Notes: generated from the sequence alone by a model not told the origin. Positions 1-8,907 are shown, numbered from the stretch's first letter. The stretch: 64,000 bases of DNA from Sphingomonas taxi (GCA_003240625.1 QFMX01000005.1:124001-188000); one strand, 5' to 3'. Numbers and translations are program-made.

Positions 1-171
1 CCGGTGCTCGGCCACTGGAACACCGCGTCGATGGAGGCTCTGCTCGAGCATATCGCGGCATCGCCACGCCGTTCGGTTCGCGGTTGGGCGGCGGCAATCG
101 ACGCCGTGCCGATCGCTGCGCCCGCGCCGATCCCCAACATCAATACGCCGGAAGACATCGCCGCCCTATGA
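1..171 (+). CDS. mobA: Molybdenum cofactor guanylyltransferase, C-terminal end (partial)
   Basis: The reading frame is open from the window edge and ends in TGA at 169-171. It gives 56 residues, the last of which include PNINTPEDIAAL. An NINTPEDL-type tail is characteristic of MobA, which transfers GMP from GTP to Mo-molybdopterin to make the bis-MGD cofactor of formate dehydrogenases and related enzymes in the cytoplasm. The stop overlaps the fdhD start (ATGA at 168-171), so the two are translationally coupled. That pairing makes sense because FdhD also serves bis-MGD formate dehydrogenases. The catalytic N-terminal part lies outside the window, so the call rests on the tail and on context. 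Confidence 0.75.
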   Translation, partial: PVLGHWNTASMEALLEHIAASPRRSVRGWAAAIDAVPIAAPAPIPNINTPEDIAAL

Positions 172-959
172 CGACCTCTCGCACATTGCCGATCAAGATC
201 CTTCGCCCTGATTCGGTCGTGGCGGGAGAGCGAACGATCGCGATCGAGGTGCCCGTCGCGATCGAGATCGACGGGCTCGGCTATGCGGTGATGATGATGA
301 CGCCCGCCGACCTGCCCGAGTTCACGACCGGGTTCCTGCTGACCGAGCGGCTGGCCGACAGCGCCGAGGACGTGCGCGACATCGACGTGTTCGAGGCGGA
401 AGCGGGCTGGATCGTCCGGGTCGGCCTGTCCGAGCGCTGCAAGGGGCGCATCCATGACCGTGTCCGCCACCGCACCAGCGACACGAGTTGCGGGCTCTGC
501 GGGATATCCGGGCTCGAACAGCTCCGTAAACGTGTCCCTGGAACGCCACCGAAGCCCGACACGCCTGTCAGCGCGTTGTTTGCCGCACTCGGTGGCTTGC
601 GCGCGCATCAGCCCCTCAACGCCGCCACGGGCGCCATTCACGCCGCGGCGGCATGCGATCGCGAAGGCCAGGTCGTTGCTTCCTATGAGGACGTCGGTCG
701 CCACAACGCGCTCGACAAGCTGGTCGGAGGACTGGCGATAAAAGGCCACGCGATCGACGGGTTCATCCTCGTCACGTCGCGGATCAGCTTCGAGATGGTC
801 GACAAGGCGCTGATCGCCGGCGCGCCGATGCTGGTCGGGATCTCCGCACCGACCAGTCTCGCAATCGATCACGCGCGCGCGCATGGCCTGACGCTGCTCG
901 CCCTCGCCCGCAGCGACGCGATCCTGGTGGTGAACGATCCCTGGAAGGTCTTCGACTAG
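168..959 (+). CDS. fdhD: Formate dehydrogenase accessory sulfurtransferase FdhD
   Basis: The 263-residue protein matches the usual FdhD length. FdhD passes sulfur from a cysteine desulfurase to the bis-MGD cofactor before it is inserted into formate dehydrogenase. The conserved CGLCG motif, carrying the two sulfur-transfer cysteines, lies near residue 107, and the family block VPVAIEIDG is near the N terminus. An upstream in-frame start at 84 is rejected because it would run through the end of mobA; the ATG at 168 overlaps the mobA stop. The convergent molybdoprotein at 1776-4160 is the obvious local client, although FdhD proteins can serve several formate dehydrogenases. Confidence 0.95.
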   Translation: MTTSRTLPIKILRPDSVVAGERTIAIEVPVAIEIDGLGYAVMMMTPADLPEFTTGFLLTERLADSAEDVRDIDVFEAEAGWIVRVGLSERCKGRIHDRVRHRTSDTSCGLCGISGLEQLRKRVPGTPPKPDTPVSALFAALGGLRAHQPLNAATGAIHAAAACDREGQVVASYEDVGRHNALDKLVGGLAIKGHAIDGFILVTSRISFEMVDKALIAGAPMLVGISAPTSLAIDHARAHGLTLLALARSDAILVVNDPWKVFD

Positions 960-983
960 CCGCAGACGCTGCGACTAGTCGAA
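951..983. terminator. Hairpin between the convergent fdhD and FNT genes
   Basis: TTCGACTAG (951-959) pairs perfectly with CTAGTCGAA (975-983), and an inner CGCAG/CTGCG stem closes on a 3-nt ACG loop. The fdhD stop codon TAG is part of the outer stem. The hairpin lies 8 nt beyond the end of the convergent transporter gene, so it could terminate transcripts from both sides. There is no long T-run, so rho-independent termination is only likely, not certain. Confidence 0.55.
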
Positions 984-990
984 GCAGGCG

Positions 991-1779
991 TCACTTGGTG
1001 GCCGTCACGACATCGGTCTTGGCCGCCACGAGATAGCCCCCGACGACGAACACCAGCCCGCCGACGATGTTGCCGACGCTGACGATCGCCAGGTTGCGGA
1101 TCACGCCCACCATATCGATCGAGGCGTTCGGGACGAGCAAACCAAGCGTCAATGCAGTCATGTTGGCGACCGAATGCTCGAACCCGGCTGCTACGAAGGC
1201 CAGCAGGATCCAGGCCATGCCGATGCACTTGGCGGCATCGCCGGTCATCCGCGCCGCGGTCCAGATCGCAAGGCAGACGAGCCAGTTGCACAGGATGGCA
1301 CGTGCCAGCAGCGCGGTCGCGTCGACGGACACCTTGTGCTGGACATAGCCATGAAACATCGCATCGGCGTTGGCGAAGATCGCGCCGCCCCCGCCCGCCG
1401 CGAACACGAGCGACAGCACCACACCGCCGACGAGGTTACCGATCCACACGACGACGGTCAGCTTCACCGCGTCCGCGACGGTGATCGTCCGCTTGGCCAG
1501 ACCGAAGCCGAGATACATCACATAGCCGGTGAAGAGTTCGGCGCCCGCGAACACGGTCAGGATCAGCCCCAACCCGAAGGTCGCGCCCATCACCAGCGGG
1601 CGCACGCCCGGTTCGAGCCCCGACCCGGTGCTGAGCGCGAGGATCATCGCGATACCAATATACGTACCCGCAAGGATCGCGCCGGCGAAGAACCCTGCCG
1701 GAGAGCGCCGCAGCGCCTCCGCCTTGGTCGCGGCGAGGGTAGCGTAAGTGTCGATCGTCGACGTGTAACCGGTGCTCAT
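991..1779 (-). CDS. Formate/nitrite transporter (FNT) family channel
   Basis: The 262-residue protein has six or more hydrophobic segments typical of FNT channels (FocA/NirC), pentameric inner-membrane channels for formate, nitrite or hydrosulfide. Family features visible are AGAELFTG, which fits the selectivity-loop region, a GNLVGG glycine motif in the third helix, and FEHSVANM, which carries the conserved central-histidine type segment. The start overlaps the stop of the upstream molybdoprotein by 4 nt (1776-1779), so expression is translationally coupled. With fdhD nearby, formate is the more likely substrate than nitrite, but FocA and NirC cannot be separated from this sequence alone. 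Confidence 0.88.
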   Translation of the reverse strand: MSTGYTSTIDTYATLAATKAEALRRSPAGFFAGAILAGTYIGIAMILALSTGSGLEPGVRPLVMGATFGLGLILTVFAGAELFTGYVMYLGFGLAKRTITVADAVKLTVVVWIGNLVGGVVLSLVFAAGGGGAIFANADAMFHGYVQHKVSVDATALLARAILCNWLVCLAIWTAARMTGDAAKCIGMAWILLAFVAAGFEHSVANMTALTLGLLVPNASIDMVGVIRNLAIVSVGNIVGGLVFVVGGYLVAAKTDVVTATK

Positions 1780-4160
1780 GCGTCAATTTTGCTTTTCTGG
1801 CCGACGATCCCGGCACGCACCACGCCGCGATCCGAACCCATGTCGGCCGCCGCGGGACGGACGGTCACCGGAATGGATTTGTAGGAAGGCGTGAAGCTCT
1901 GCGGATCGTGATCCTCCAGTGCGATCAGCGGCTGCGTCTCGGGATAATAGGAGGCGACGCAACCATCGGGCAGCGCGTACCGCACCAGCATCAGCTTCTG
2001 CACGACCCGGTCGGGCCGCGCGAACTGCAGCGCGGTGGCGATATCGACTACGTCGCCTTCCTTGTGCCCGAGCCGCGCCATGTCGCGCTCGTTCATGAAG
2101 AGGATGTCGCGACGTCCGAACACCCCGCGATAGCGATCGTCGAGGCTGTAGACGGTGGTGTTGTACTGGTCGTGCGCGCGAAGCGTGGTGAGCCGCAAGA
2201 CGGTCGGATCGCCCGCACTCTCGTCCTTCTCCACGCCCTGGGTGACGATGAAGTTGGCCTTGCCGCTGTCCGTCTTCCACTCGCGCATCGCCGCCGAATT
2301 CGGGAGGTGGAAGCCGCCCGGCTTGCGGATGCGTGCGTTGTAATCGGCAAACGCGGGGAACACCGCCTCGATCTTGTCGCGGATCAGGCTGTAGTCGCCG
2401 ACATAGGCATCCCAGTCGACCTCGATCGGCGCGCGGCCCTTGGCGACGAAGGTCGCCTTGGCGATCTCGCCGACGATCCAGATCTCCGACTTCACGTTCT
2501 CGCCCGGCGGCATCAGGAAGCCGCGCGAGGCGTGGACCATCGACATCGAATCCTCGACGGTGACCGCTTGCTGGCCGGTCGCCTGCATGTCGAGTTCGGT
2601 CCGGCCGAGACACGGCAGGATGTACGTCGACTTCGCCATCAACAGCATCGTGCGATTGAGCTTGGTGGTGATGTGCACGGCAAGATCGAGGTTGCGGAAG
2701 CCCTCCGCGCAGGCCTGCGGATCGGACGAGGCGATTGCGAGATTGCCACCGAGGCAGACGATCGCCTTGGCCTTGCCGTCGCGCATCGCGGCGATGCTCT
2801 CGACCACCGAATGGCCGTGGTCGCGTGGCGGCTCGAACCCGAACACGTCGCGCATCGCGTCGAGCAGCACCGGCATCGGCCGCTCGGTGATGCCGACGGT
2901 GCGGTCGCCCTGGACGTTGCTGTGGCCGCGCAGTGGGCAGATGCCCGCGCCCGGCTTGCCCATGTTGCCGCGCAGGAGGAGCAGATTGGCGATCTGCTGG
3001 ACGTTGGTCGTGCCGGTGCGGTGCTGCGTGACGCCCATGCCGTAGCAGCAGATCGTCGCCTTCGACTTCGAATAGGCAAGTGCGACCTCTTCCAGGTCGG
3101 TGCGCGAAAGCCCGCTGGAGCGTTCGATGTCCGCCCATTCGGTGGTCGCGAGGTCGGCGATATAGTCGTCGAGCCCCGCGGTATGCTCGGCGATGAACGC
3201 GTGATCGAGCGCAGGCTCGCCGCCCGATACCTTGGCCGCCTCGTCGAGCGCGACCAGCGCCTTGGCGATGCCCTTCAGCGCCGCCGCGTCGCCGCCGACC
3301 TTTACCTGGTAATAGCTGCTGGCGATCGGGGTCGCGGACATCGTCGCCATCTCGACCACCGACTGCGGCGATTCGAAGCGTTCGAGCGAGCGTTCCTTGA
3401 GCGGATTGAAGACGATGATCTTGCCGCCGCGCTTCGACACTTCGCGCAACGTCGCCATCATCCGCGGATGGTTGGTGCCGGGGTTGTGGCCGATCGACAG
3501 GATCAGGTCGGCGTGATCGAAATCCTCGAGGCTGACCGTGCCCTTGCCGATGCCGATCGACTTCGGCAGCCCGACCGAAGTCGCCTCGTGGCACATGTTC
3601 GAGCAGTCGGGGAAGTTGTTGGTGCCGTACATCCGGACGAACAGCTGGAACAGGAACGCCGCCTCGTTCGAGCAGCGGCCCGAGGTGTAAAATTCGGCCT
3701 GGTTCGGGTCCGGCACGGCGGCAAGGCCAGCGCCGATCCCGCGCATCGCCTCGTCCCAGCTCACGACCTCATAGTGATCGGTCGCGGCGTTGTAGCGCAG
3801 TGGCTCGGTAACGCGGCCCTGGTCCTCGATCCAGTGATCGCTCTGTTGCCAGATGTCGGATACGCTATGCGCGGCGAAGAAATCGGCGCCGATCGTCTTC
3901 GCGGTCGATTCCCACGCGACGGCCTTGGCGCCGTTCTCGCAGAATTCGAACGACGAGGTATGTTTCGGGTCGGGCCATGCGCAACTCGGGCAATCGAAGC
4001 CGTCCGGCTGGTTCGACTTGAGCAAAGTCTGGCCGCCGCGCACGACGATCTGCTGCGCCTTCAGCGAAACGGCGACCGCCTTCAGCGCTCCCCAGCCGCC
4101 GGCCGGACCCGTATAATCGGCGATCCCATCAGGGCGCCCATCAGGGCGTTTGTCACGCAT
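1776..4160 (-). CDS. FdhF/YdeP-family molybdopterin oxidoreductase alpha subunit
   Basis: The 794-residue protein belongs to the molybdopterin oxidoreductase superfamily, in the branch containing E. coli YdeP and formate-dehydrogenase-like alpha subunits. The N terminus has CPSCAWPDP followed by a third cysteine in FEFCENG. The Mo-site region reads SNMCHEATS, where a cysteine takes the place of selenocysteine of FdhF. The ATG at 4160 is chosen because GGGAGA lies just upstream; the frame opens 17 codons earlier at 4211 without such a site. The gene is coupled by a 4-nt overlap to the FNT channel. YdeP is linked to acid resistance in E. coli. Formate as substrate here is inferred from the neighbours. 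Confidence 0.85.
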   Translation of the reverse strand: MRDKRPDGRPDGIADYTGPAGGWGALKAVAVSLKAQQIVVRGGQTLLKSNQPDGFDCPSCAWPDPKHTSSFEFCENGAKAVAWESTAKTIGADFFAAHSVSDIWQQSDHWIEDQGRVTEPLRYNAATDHYEVVSWDEAMRGIGAGLAAVPDPNQAEFYTSGRCSNEAAFLFQLFVRMYGTNNFPDCSNMCHEATSVGLPKSIGIGKGTVSLEDFDHADLILSIGHNPGTNHPRMMATLREVSKRGGKIIVFNPLKERSLERFESPQSVVEMATMSATPIASSYYQVKVGGDAAALKGIAKALVALDEAAKVSGGEPALDHAFIAEHTAGLDDYIADLATTEWADIERSSGLSRTDLEEVALAYSKSKATICCYGMGVTQHRTGTTNVQQIANLLLLRGNMGKPGAGICPLRGHSNVQGDRTVGITERPMPVLLDAMRDVFGFEPPRDHGHSVVESIAAMRDGKAKAIVCLGGNLAIASSDPQACAEGFRNLDLAVHITTKLNRTMLLMAKSTYILPCLGRTELDMQATGQQAVTVEDSMSMVHASRGFLMPPGENVKSEIWIVGEIAKATFVAKGRAPIEVDWDAYVGDYSLIRDKIEAVFPAFADYNARIRKPGGFHLPNSAAMREWKTDSGKANFIVTQGVEKDESAGDPTVLRLTTLRAHDQYNTTVYSLDDRYRGVFGRRDILFMNERDMARLGHKEGDVVDIATALQFARPDRVVQKLMLVRYALPDGCVASYYPETQPLIALEDHDPQSFTPSYKSIPVTVRPAAADMGSDRGVVRAGIVGQKSKIDA

Positions 4161-4341
4161 ACTCGTATCTCCCGTAAGGCCGGGCCGACGCGTGCACCCG
4201 AAATGCGGCACACAGGCTGACCATTAACCCAAGGCAATAGAAGCGCATTTTGCGATTGCGAAGACGAGTTTCCCGCAGTTGGTGATCGCCTGCGTCGGTC
4301 TGCGGGTGATATGTCGGCGACGCCTTGCGCCAGGTCCGAAA

Positions 4342-4418
4342 TGGTAGCGAAGGAGGGACTTGAACCCCCGACCCCAGGATTATGATTCCCGTGCTCTAAC
4401 CAACTGAGCTACTTCGCC
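4342..4418 (-). tRNA. tRNA-Met (anticodon CAT), elongator type
   Basis: Read on the minus strand this is a full cloverleaf: acceptor stem GGCGAAG pairing with CTTCGCT (one G-U at position 1), D-arm AGCTCAGTTGGTTAGAGC, anticodon loop ATCATAA and T-arm GGGGGTTCAAGTCCC, with an encoded CCA at 4342-4344. The first acceptor pair is G-U rather than the unpaired C-A of initiator tRNA, so this is not fMet. A CAT anticodon could also belong to tRNA-Ile2 after lysidine modification, but the body resembles alphaproteobacterial elongator Met. Confidence 0.9.
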
Positions 4419-4484
4419 GTACCGTCCGTCAGGGAAGCATTCTTCCCTGCGAGGCGCGGCCTATAGGAAGCGGTTTCCGGACGG

Positions 4485-5006
4485 TCAAGCGAACATATGC
4501 CGGGAAATCGCTTCCCACGGTCCGCCGCGATACCACCATGCCCCCAGACCGGCGATTTCGACGTCCTTCGAGACGAAATCGCGTTGCAGATTGCCGAGCA
4601 GGAGCTTGGCGACCGGCGGGCTTACCTTGTTCTGGATCGTCACGTGCGGACGCCAGCCGCCGGCGTCCTGCGGCGTCAGCATGCCGGTGAACGCGTCGGC
4701 GAGACGCGCGCGGATACCGACAAGGTCCGGGGACTCGATCCGATAGGCAACACCGCGGCCGAGCGACATCAGCCCGCCGATTCGCGCTTGCGGCGCACGA
4801 ATGCCGCGGGTTTCCTGGTTGAGGCGGTGTTTCAGCTCGTCGAGCCCCGACGGTGGCAGATGGTGGAACAGCGTCAGATGCGCATCGAGTTGGTTGCGCT
4901 CGGGCGGGAAATGCTCGCGGCGCATTGAATCGAAGAACGCCGTGTCCTGGCGACCGAATAGAGCGGTGACGATGATCGGCGCTAGTCCTGTATCGGTCAC
5001 GCTCAA
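4485..5006 (-). CDS. 2'-5' RNA ligase / 2H phosphoesterase family protein
   Basis: The 173-residue protein shows the two HxT motifs that define 2H phosphoesterases: HLTLFH near residue 43 and HVTIQ in the C-terminal half. These histidines act on 2',3'-cyclic phosphates or 2'-5' linkages in RNA and nucleotides. The family includes bacterial ThpR/LigT, although this copy resembles shorter, uncharacterised members. The ATG at 5004-5006 overlaps the TGA of kup by 4 nt, so it is translated as the second gene of a kup operon. No functional link between potassium uptake and a 2H enzyme is known to me, and the true substrate is unknown. Confidence 0.8.
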   Translation of the reverse strand: MSVTDTGLAPIIVTALFGRQDTAFFDSMRREHFPPERNQLDAHLTLFHHLPPSGLDELKHRLNQETRGIRAPQARIGGLMSLGRGVAYRIESPDLVGIRARLADAFTGMLTPQDAGGWRPHVTIQNKVSPPVAKLLLGNLQRDFVSKDVEIAGLGAWWYRGGPWEAISRHMFA

Positions 5007-6934
5007 ATCTCAACCTGGCTGCCCAGCTCGACGACGCGATTGGTCGGCAACCGGAAGAACTCCATCGCGCTTTCAGCGTTGCGCAGCATCCACGCGAACA
5101 GCTTTTCACGCCACAGCATCATCCCGGGTTTGTCCGACGCCAGCAGCGTCTGGCGCGACAGGAAGAAGCTCGTGTCCATCATCTTGAAGTCCGCACCGCA
5201 ATTATGAACCTGGCGCAACGCCGCGGGCACATCGGCGTCCTCCATGAAGCCATAGCGCAGAATAAGACGGTGGAAGCCATCGCCAAGCTCCTCGCGCACC
5301 GCACGATCATTGGCGGGCCAATAGGGCTGGCCGACAATCTTCACGGTGAGCAGGATGACGCGCTCGTGCAGCACCTTGTTGTGCTTGAGGTTGTGGAGCA
5401 GCGCGTGCGGCACGCCGTCCGCGGTCGATGTCATGAAGACAGCCGTTCCCGGCACGCGTGAGGCCGAGCTTGCCGCAGAGCCGATGAACACCTTTATCGG
5501 CATCGCCGCCTCGTGCATCCGGTCGATCATCAGCTGCCGCCCCTTCGACCAGGTCGTCAGGAAGGTGAAGATGATGAAGCCGACCAGCAGCGGGAACCAC
5601 CCGCCGGCGGGCACCTTGGTGAGGTTCGCCGCGAAATAAGCGCCGTCGACGGTGAAGAAGATCGCCAGCAGTGGAATAGCCGCGATCTTCGGCCAGTTCC
5701 ACAGGCGGAACAGCACCACCCCGAGCAGACACGTGTCGATGAACATCGCGCCCGTGACCGCGATCCCGTAGGCGCTGGTCAGGTTCGACGAGGTGCGGAA
5801 GAACAGCACGAGCAAGATTACCATGACCATCAGCGCGCCGTTGACGAGCGGGATGTAGATCTGGCCGGCGGTTGAGGCGCTGGTGTGCTCGATCCGGAGG
5901 CGCGGGATGAAGCCGAGCTGGATCGCCTGCTGCGTCACCGAGAACGCGCCCGAGATCACCGCCTGCGACGCGATCACCGCGGCCATCGTCGCGAGGATGA
6001 CGAGCGGCAGCTGAAGGCTTTCGGGGGCGAGATTGTAGAACGGACTGACCAGCGCGGCCTGGCCATCACGGAACAGCAGCGCGCCCTGCCCCATGTAATT
6101 CAGAATCAGCGCGGGGAGCACGAAGAACAGCCATGACAGGCCGATCGGCTTGCGCCCGAAATGCCCCATGTCCGCATACAGTGCCTCGGCGCCGGTGACC
6201 GCGAGCACGACCGAGCCAAGTGCCAGGAATGCCCGCTCCGGATCGATGATGAAGAACTCGACCGCGTAATGCGGCGACAGCGCCCAGAGGACGCCAGGGG
6301 TCTGGACGATGCTGAGGATACCGAGCACCGCGATGACGCTGAAATACACCAGCATGATCGGGCCAAAGACGAGTCCGATGCGCGCGGTTCCGCTCTTCTG
6401 CACCCAGAACAGCGCGATCAGGATGACGATCACGATCGGTAGCACCAAGCCGGCAAAGGCGGGTGCGGCGACGGCCAGGCCCTCGACCGCGGACAGCACC
6501 GAGACCGCGGGCGTGATCATGCTGTCACCGTAGAACAAAGCGGTCGCGAATACGCCGAGCAGGATGATGCCCTTGCTCCAGCGCTTTGTCTTGGTCTTGC
6601 CCGAGACGAGCGCGAGCAATGCGAGGCTACCGCCCTCGCCCTTGTTGTCGGCGCGCATGATGATGATGACGTATTTGACCGTCACGACGATCATCATCGA
6701 CCAGAACATCAGGCTGATGACGCCCATGATGTGCGCCGCGTCGAGCGCGAGCTTGTGGTGGCCGGCGAAGGTTTCGCGGAACGCGTAGAGCGGGCTGGTG
6801 CCGATATCACCGAAGACGATGCCGATCGCACCGAAGGCGAGCTTCAGCATGCCGTCGGAATGGTGATGCCCCGTCTCGAGATCGAGATTGGCGGGTGGCA
6901 CGGTCGAAGCCGCGGCGGTCTGATCGACGCTCAC
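5003..6934 (-). CDS. kup: KUP-family potassium uptake transporter
   Basis: The 643-residue protein matches the KUP/HAK/KT family: a short hydrophilic N terminus, about 12 membrane segments, and a C-terminal cytoplasmic domain from roughly residue 460. The family signature FGDIGTSPLYAFRETF follows the first residues, where conserved GD and G residues line the K+/H+ symport path. Kup is a constitutive, proton-coupled K+ importer important at low pH. The start at 6934 is the first ATG of the conserved frame. Upstream is a 298-nt gap holding palindromic element A1. No c-di-AMP riboswitch or other leader structure was recognised. Confidence 0.95.
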   Translation of the reverse strand: MSVDQTAAASTVPPANLDLETGHHHSDGMLKLAFGAIGIVFGDIGTSPLYAFRETFAGHHKLALDAAHIMGVISLMFWSMMIVVTVKYVIIIMRADNKGEGGSLALLALVSGKTKTKRWSKGIILLGVFATALFYGDSMITPAVSVLSAVEGLAVAAPAFAGLVLPIVIVILIALFWVQKSGTARIGLVFGPIMLVYFSVIAVLGILSIVQTPGVLWALSPHYAVEFFIIDPERAFLALGSVVLAVTGAEALYADMGHFGRKPIGLSWLFFVLPALILNYMGQGALLFRDGQAALVSPFYNLAPESLQLPLVILATMAAVIASQAVISGAFSVTQQAIQLGFIPRLRIEHTSASTAGQIYIPLVNGALMVMVILLVLFFRTSSNLTSAYGIAVTGAMFIDTCLLGVVLFRLWNWPKIAAIPLLAIFFTVDGAYFAANLTKVPAGGWFPLLVGFIIFTFLTTWSKGRQLMIDRMHEAAMPIKVFIGSAASSASRVPGTAVFMTSTADGVPHALLHNLKHNKVLHERVILLTVKIVGQPYWPANDRAVREELGDGFHRLILRYGFMEDADVPAALRQVHNCGADFKMMDTSFFLSRQTLLASDKPGMMLWREKLFAWMLRNAESAMEFFRLPTNRVVELGSQVEI

Positions 6935-7106
6935 TGGACGGTGAATCGACCCGGAAGTGCAGCAATCTTCATCGAATTTCCGATTTCACCCTGTGCCCTA
7001 AGCGCGCGCATTTAGCATGAGGGGTAGAGGGCGGCAACGGCGGGGCGGTTAGCGTGGATTAACCGGGGCTGATCGGTGGCGCGCAGAGATGAGGTGTCGA
7101 CACTCT

Positions 7107-7220
7107 ACTCCCCTCCCTGGAAGGAAGGGGTTGGGGGTGGGTTGGTCCGCTTGTGCCGCAGGCGTTCGATGATGCGGAAGCCGACCCACCCCCGCCCCTC
7201 CCTTCCAGGGAGGGGAGAAG
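7107..7220. repeat. Family A palindromic element, copy A1
   Basis: Two inverted arms, CCCTCCCTGGAAGGAAGGGG at 7110 onward and CCCCTCCCTTCCAGGGAGGG near 7195-7213, flank a less conserved centre that carries the divergent motif TTGGTCCGCTTGTGCCGC. The same layout recurs at 22056, 38144 and 57294. It lies between kup (start at 6934) and the Lrp-type gene (end at 7233) and fills most of the 298-nt gap. No ORF or transposase is inside. Confidence 0.85.
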
Positions 7221-7232
7221 AGTCGCTGGCCT

Positions 7233-7673
7233 CTAGCGGGTGACGACTTCGCGGATGACGAAGTGCGACGCCAACCGCGTCACGCCCGGCAATTGCGATA
7301 ACGTCTCGCGGTGGATGCGCTCGAACGTCTCGCCGTCGCGGATCTCGACGTGGAGCATGTAATCCGCCTCGCCGCTCATCAAGAAGCATTGCACGACTTG
7401 CGGGCAGTCGACGATCTCCGCCTCGAACGCCGCCATCGTCTCCTTGCGCTGGTCGCGGAGCGTGACGTTGACCAGGACGATGCTCGGATCGCCGCGAGCT
7501 CCGCGCGACAATACCGCACGGTAGCCGGTGATTGCGCCGCTCTCCCGCAGTTGCGCGACACGCCGATGCGCGGCGCTCGCCGATAGGCCGACCGCGTCGC
7601 CGAGCTCTGCGCTAGTCAGGTCGGAATTGGCGGCGAGCAGGTCGAGTATCCTGCGTTCGATCGTGATGCTCAA
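7233..7673 (-). CDS. Lrp/AsnC-family transcriptional regulator, probably of ald
   Basis: With a TTG start at 7673 the product is 146 residues, close to the usual 150. Residues 4-50 form the helix-turn-helix (ILDLLAANSDLTSAELGDAV, then SASAAHRRVAQL), and the remainder is the ligand-sensing RAM domain, with MSGEADYMLHV typical of the effector pocket. TTG is preferred because longer frames up to 7760 would translate the operator region shared with the divergent ald gene and make an unusually long N terminus. The arrangement matches AldR-type regulators, which activate alanine dehydrogenase in response to L-alanine. Regulation of ald is inferred from position. Confidence 0.88.
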   Translation of the reverse strand: MSITIERRILDLLAANSDLTSAELGDAVGLSASAAHRRVAQLRESGAITGYRAVLSRGARGDPSIVLVNVTLRDQRKETMAAFEAEIVDCPQVVQCFLMSGEADYMLHVEIRDGETFERIHRETLSQLPGVTRLASHFVIREVVTR

Positions 7674-7709
7674 GATTTTCTCGTTTCGACGGCAAAGGAT
7701 GCACGCATC

Positions 7710-7746
7710 TTGCAAACGCGTTATCGTATTGAAACGAGTTTGCGAA
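7710..7746. promoter_or_regulatory. Inverted repeat, candidate operator between lrp-type gene and ald
   Basis: TTGCAAAC at 7710-7717 and GTTTGCGAA at 7738-7746 form an inverted repeat separated by 20 nt in the 127-nt divergent spacer. A further GCAAACGATAA copy lies at about 7777-7787, just before the ald start. Symmetric sites spaced by about two helical turns suit dimeric Lrp-family regulators. The binding role is an inference. Confidence 0.5.
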
Positions 7747-7800
7747 CCCTTCCCGTCCAAGGCGCGCTACTATCGCGCAAACGATAATGGAGTGGAATCA

Positions 7801-8907
7801 ATGCGCGTCGGTGTCCCCAAGGAAATCAAGAACCACGAATATCGGGTCGGCCTGACCCCGCCATCGGTCGCCGAACTGGTCGCGGCCGGTCACGAAGTCG
7901 TGGTCGAGACGCAGGCCGGATCGGGCATCGATTTCGAGGACCAGGATTATATCGACGCGGGCGCGACGATCCTGCCGACCGCTGCCACGGTGTTTGCCGG
8001 CGCGGACATGATCGTGAAGGTCAAGGAGCCGCAGCCGGGCGAGATCGCGATGCTTGAACCGCGCCACCTGCTGTTCACCTACCTCCACCTCGCCGCCGAC
8101 AAGCCGCAGGCCGAGGGGCTGATGAAGTCCGGCGCGACCTGCATCGCGTACGAGACCGTCACCGACAACCGCCGCGGTCTGCCGTTGCTCAAGCCGATGT
8201 CCGAGGTCGCGGGCCGCATGTCGGTACAGGTCGGCGCGCATTATCTCGAGAAGGAGCAGGGCGGACGCGGCGTATTGCTCGGCGGCGTCCCCGGTGTGGC
8301 GCCGGCGAAGGTCGCGATTCTCGGCGGCGGCGTCTCGGGCGTCAACGCCGCGCAGATGGCGGTCGGCATGCGCGCCGACGTGACGATCTACGACATCTCG
8401 AACGATCGTTTGGCCGAGCTCGACATGTTCTTCTCGAGCCAGATCAAGACGGCCTACGCCTCGAAGGCAGCGATCGCGGCGGCGGTGAAGAACGCGCATC
8501 TCGTGATCGGCGCGGTGCTCGTGCCGGGCGCCGCTGCGCCCAAACTCGTCACGCGCGAGATGCTCAAGACGATGAAGCGCGGCTCGGTGCTGGTCGACAT
8601 CGCGATCGACCAGGGCGGGTGCTTCGAGACGTCGTACGCCACCACGCATGAGGATCCGGTGTTCGAGGTCGACGGCGTGATCCACTATTGCGTCGCCAAC
8701 ATGCCGGGCGCGGTCGCGCGGACCTCGGCGTTTGCGCTGAACAATGCGACGCTGCCGTTCGCGTTGAAGCTGGCCAATCTAGGTGCGGAGGCGGCGATGA
8801 AGGCCGACCCGCATCTCGCCAACGGGCTCAACGTCTACAAGGGCAAGATCGCGTACAAGGCGGTCGCGGATGATCTAGGTTTACCGTACGAAGCTTGGGC
8901 CGGCTGA
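7801..8907 (+). CDS. ald: Alanine dehydrogenase
   Basis: The 368-residue protein is nearly the standard length. Ald reversibly deaminates L-alanine to pyruvate and ammonium with NAD. Family marks are MRVGVPKEIKNHEYRVGLTP at the N terminus with the substrate-binding arginine, KVKEPQ near residue 74, the Rossmann motif GGGVSGVNAA near residue 178, and GGCFETS plus HYCVANMPGAV in the C-terminal part. The ATG at 7801 is chosen because an in-frame extension upstream to 7528 would run antisense through the regulator gene. The divergent Lrp-type regulator and the operator-like repeat suggest alanine-responsive control. Confidence 0.97.
   Translation: MRVGVPKEIKNHEYRVGLTPPSVAELVAAGHEVVVETQAGSGIDFEDQDYIDAGATILPTAATVFAGADMIVKVKEPQPGEIAMLEPRHLLFTYLHLAADKPQAEGLMKSGATCIAYETVTDNRRGLPLLKPMSEVAGRMSVQVGAHYLEKEQGGRGVLLGGVPGVAPAKVAILGGGVSGVNAAQMAVGMRADVTIYDISNDRLAELDMFFSSQIKTAYASKAAIAAAVKNAHLVIGAVLVPGAAAPKLVTREMLKTMKRGSVLVDIAIDQGGCFETSYATTHEDPVFEVDGVIHYCVANMPGAVARTSAFALNNATLPFALKLANLGAEAAMKADPHLANGLNVYKGKIAYKAVADDLGLPYEAWAG

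Noticed and set aside
1908..4220. Long plus-strand ORF (770 codons) opposite the molybdoprotein gene
   Set aside because: It is the antisense shadow of a well-conserved gene in GC-rich DNA and shows Arg/Asp/His-heavy composition with no recognisable motif.
4342..4418. Initiator tRNA-fMet or tRNA-Ile2 for the CAT tRNA
   Set aside because: The first acceptor pair is G-U, not the unpaired C-A of fMet. Ile2 cannot be fully excluded but the body resembles elongator Met.
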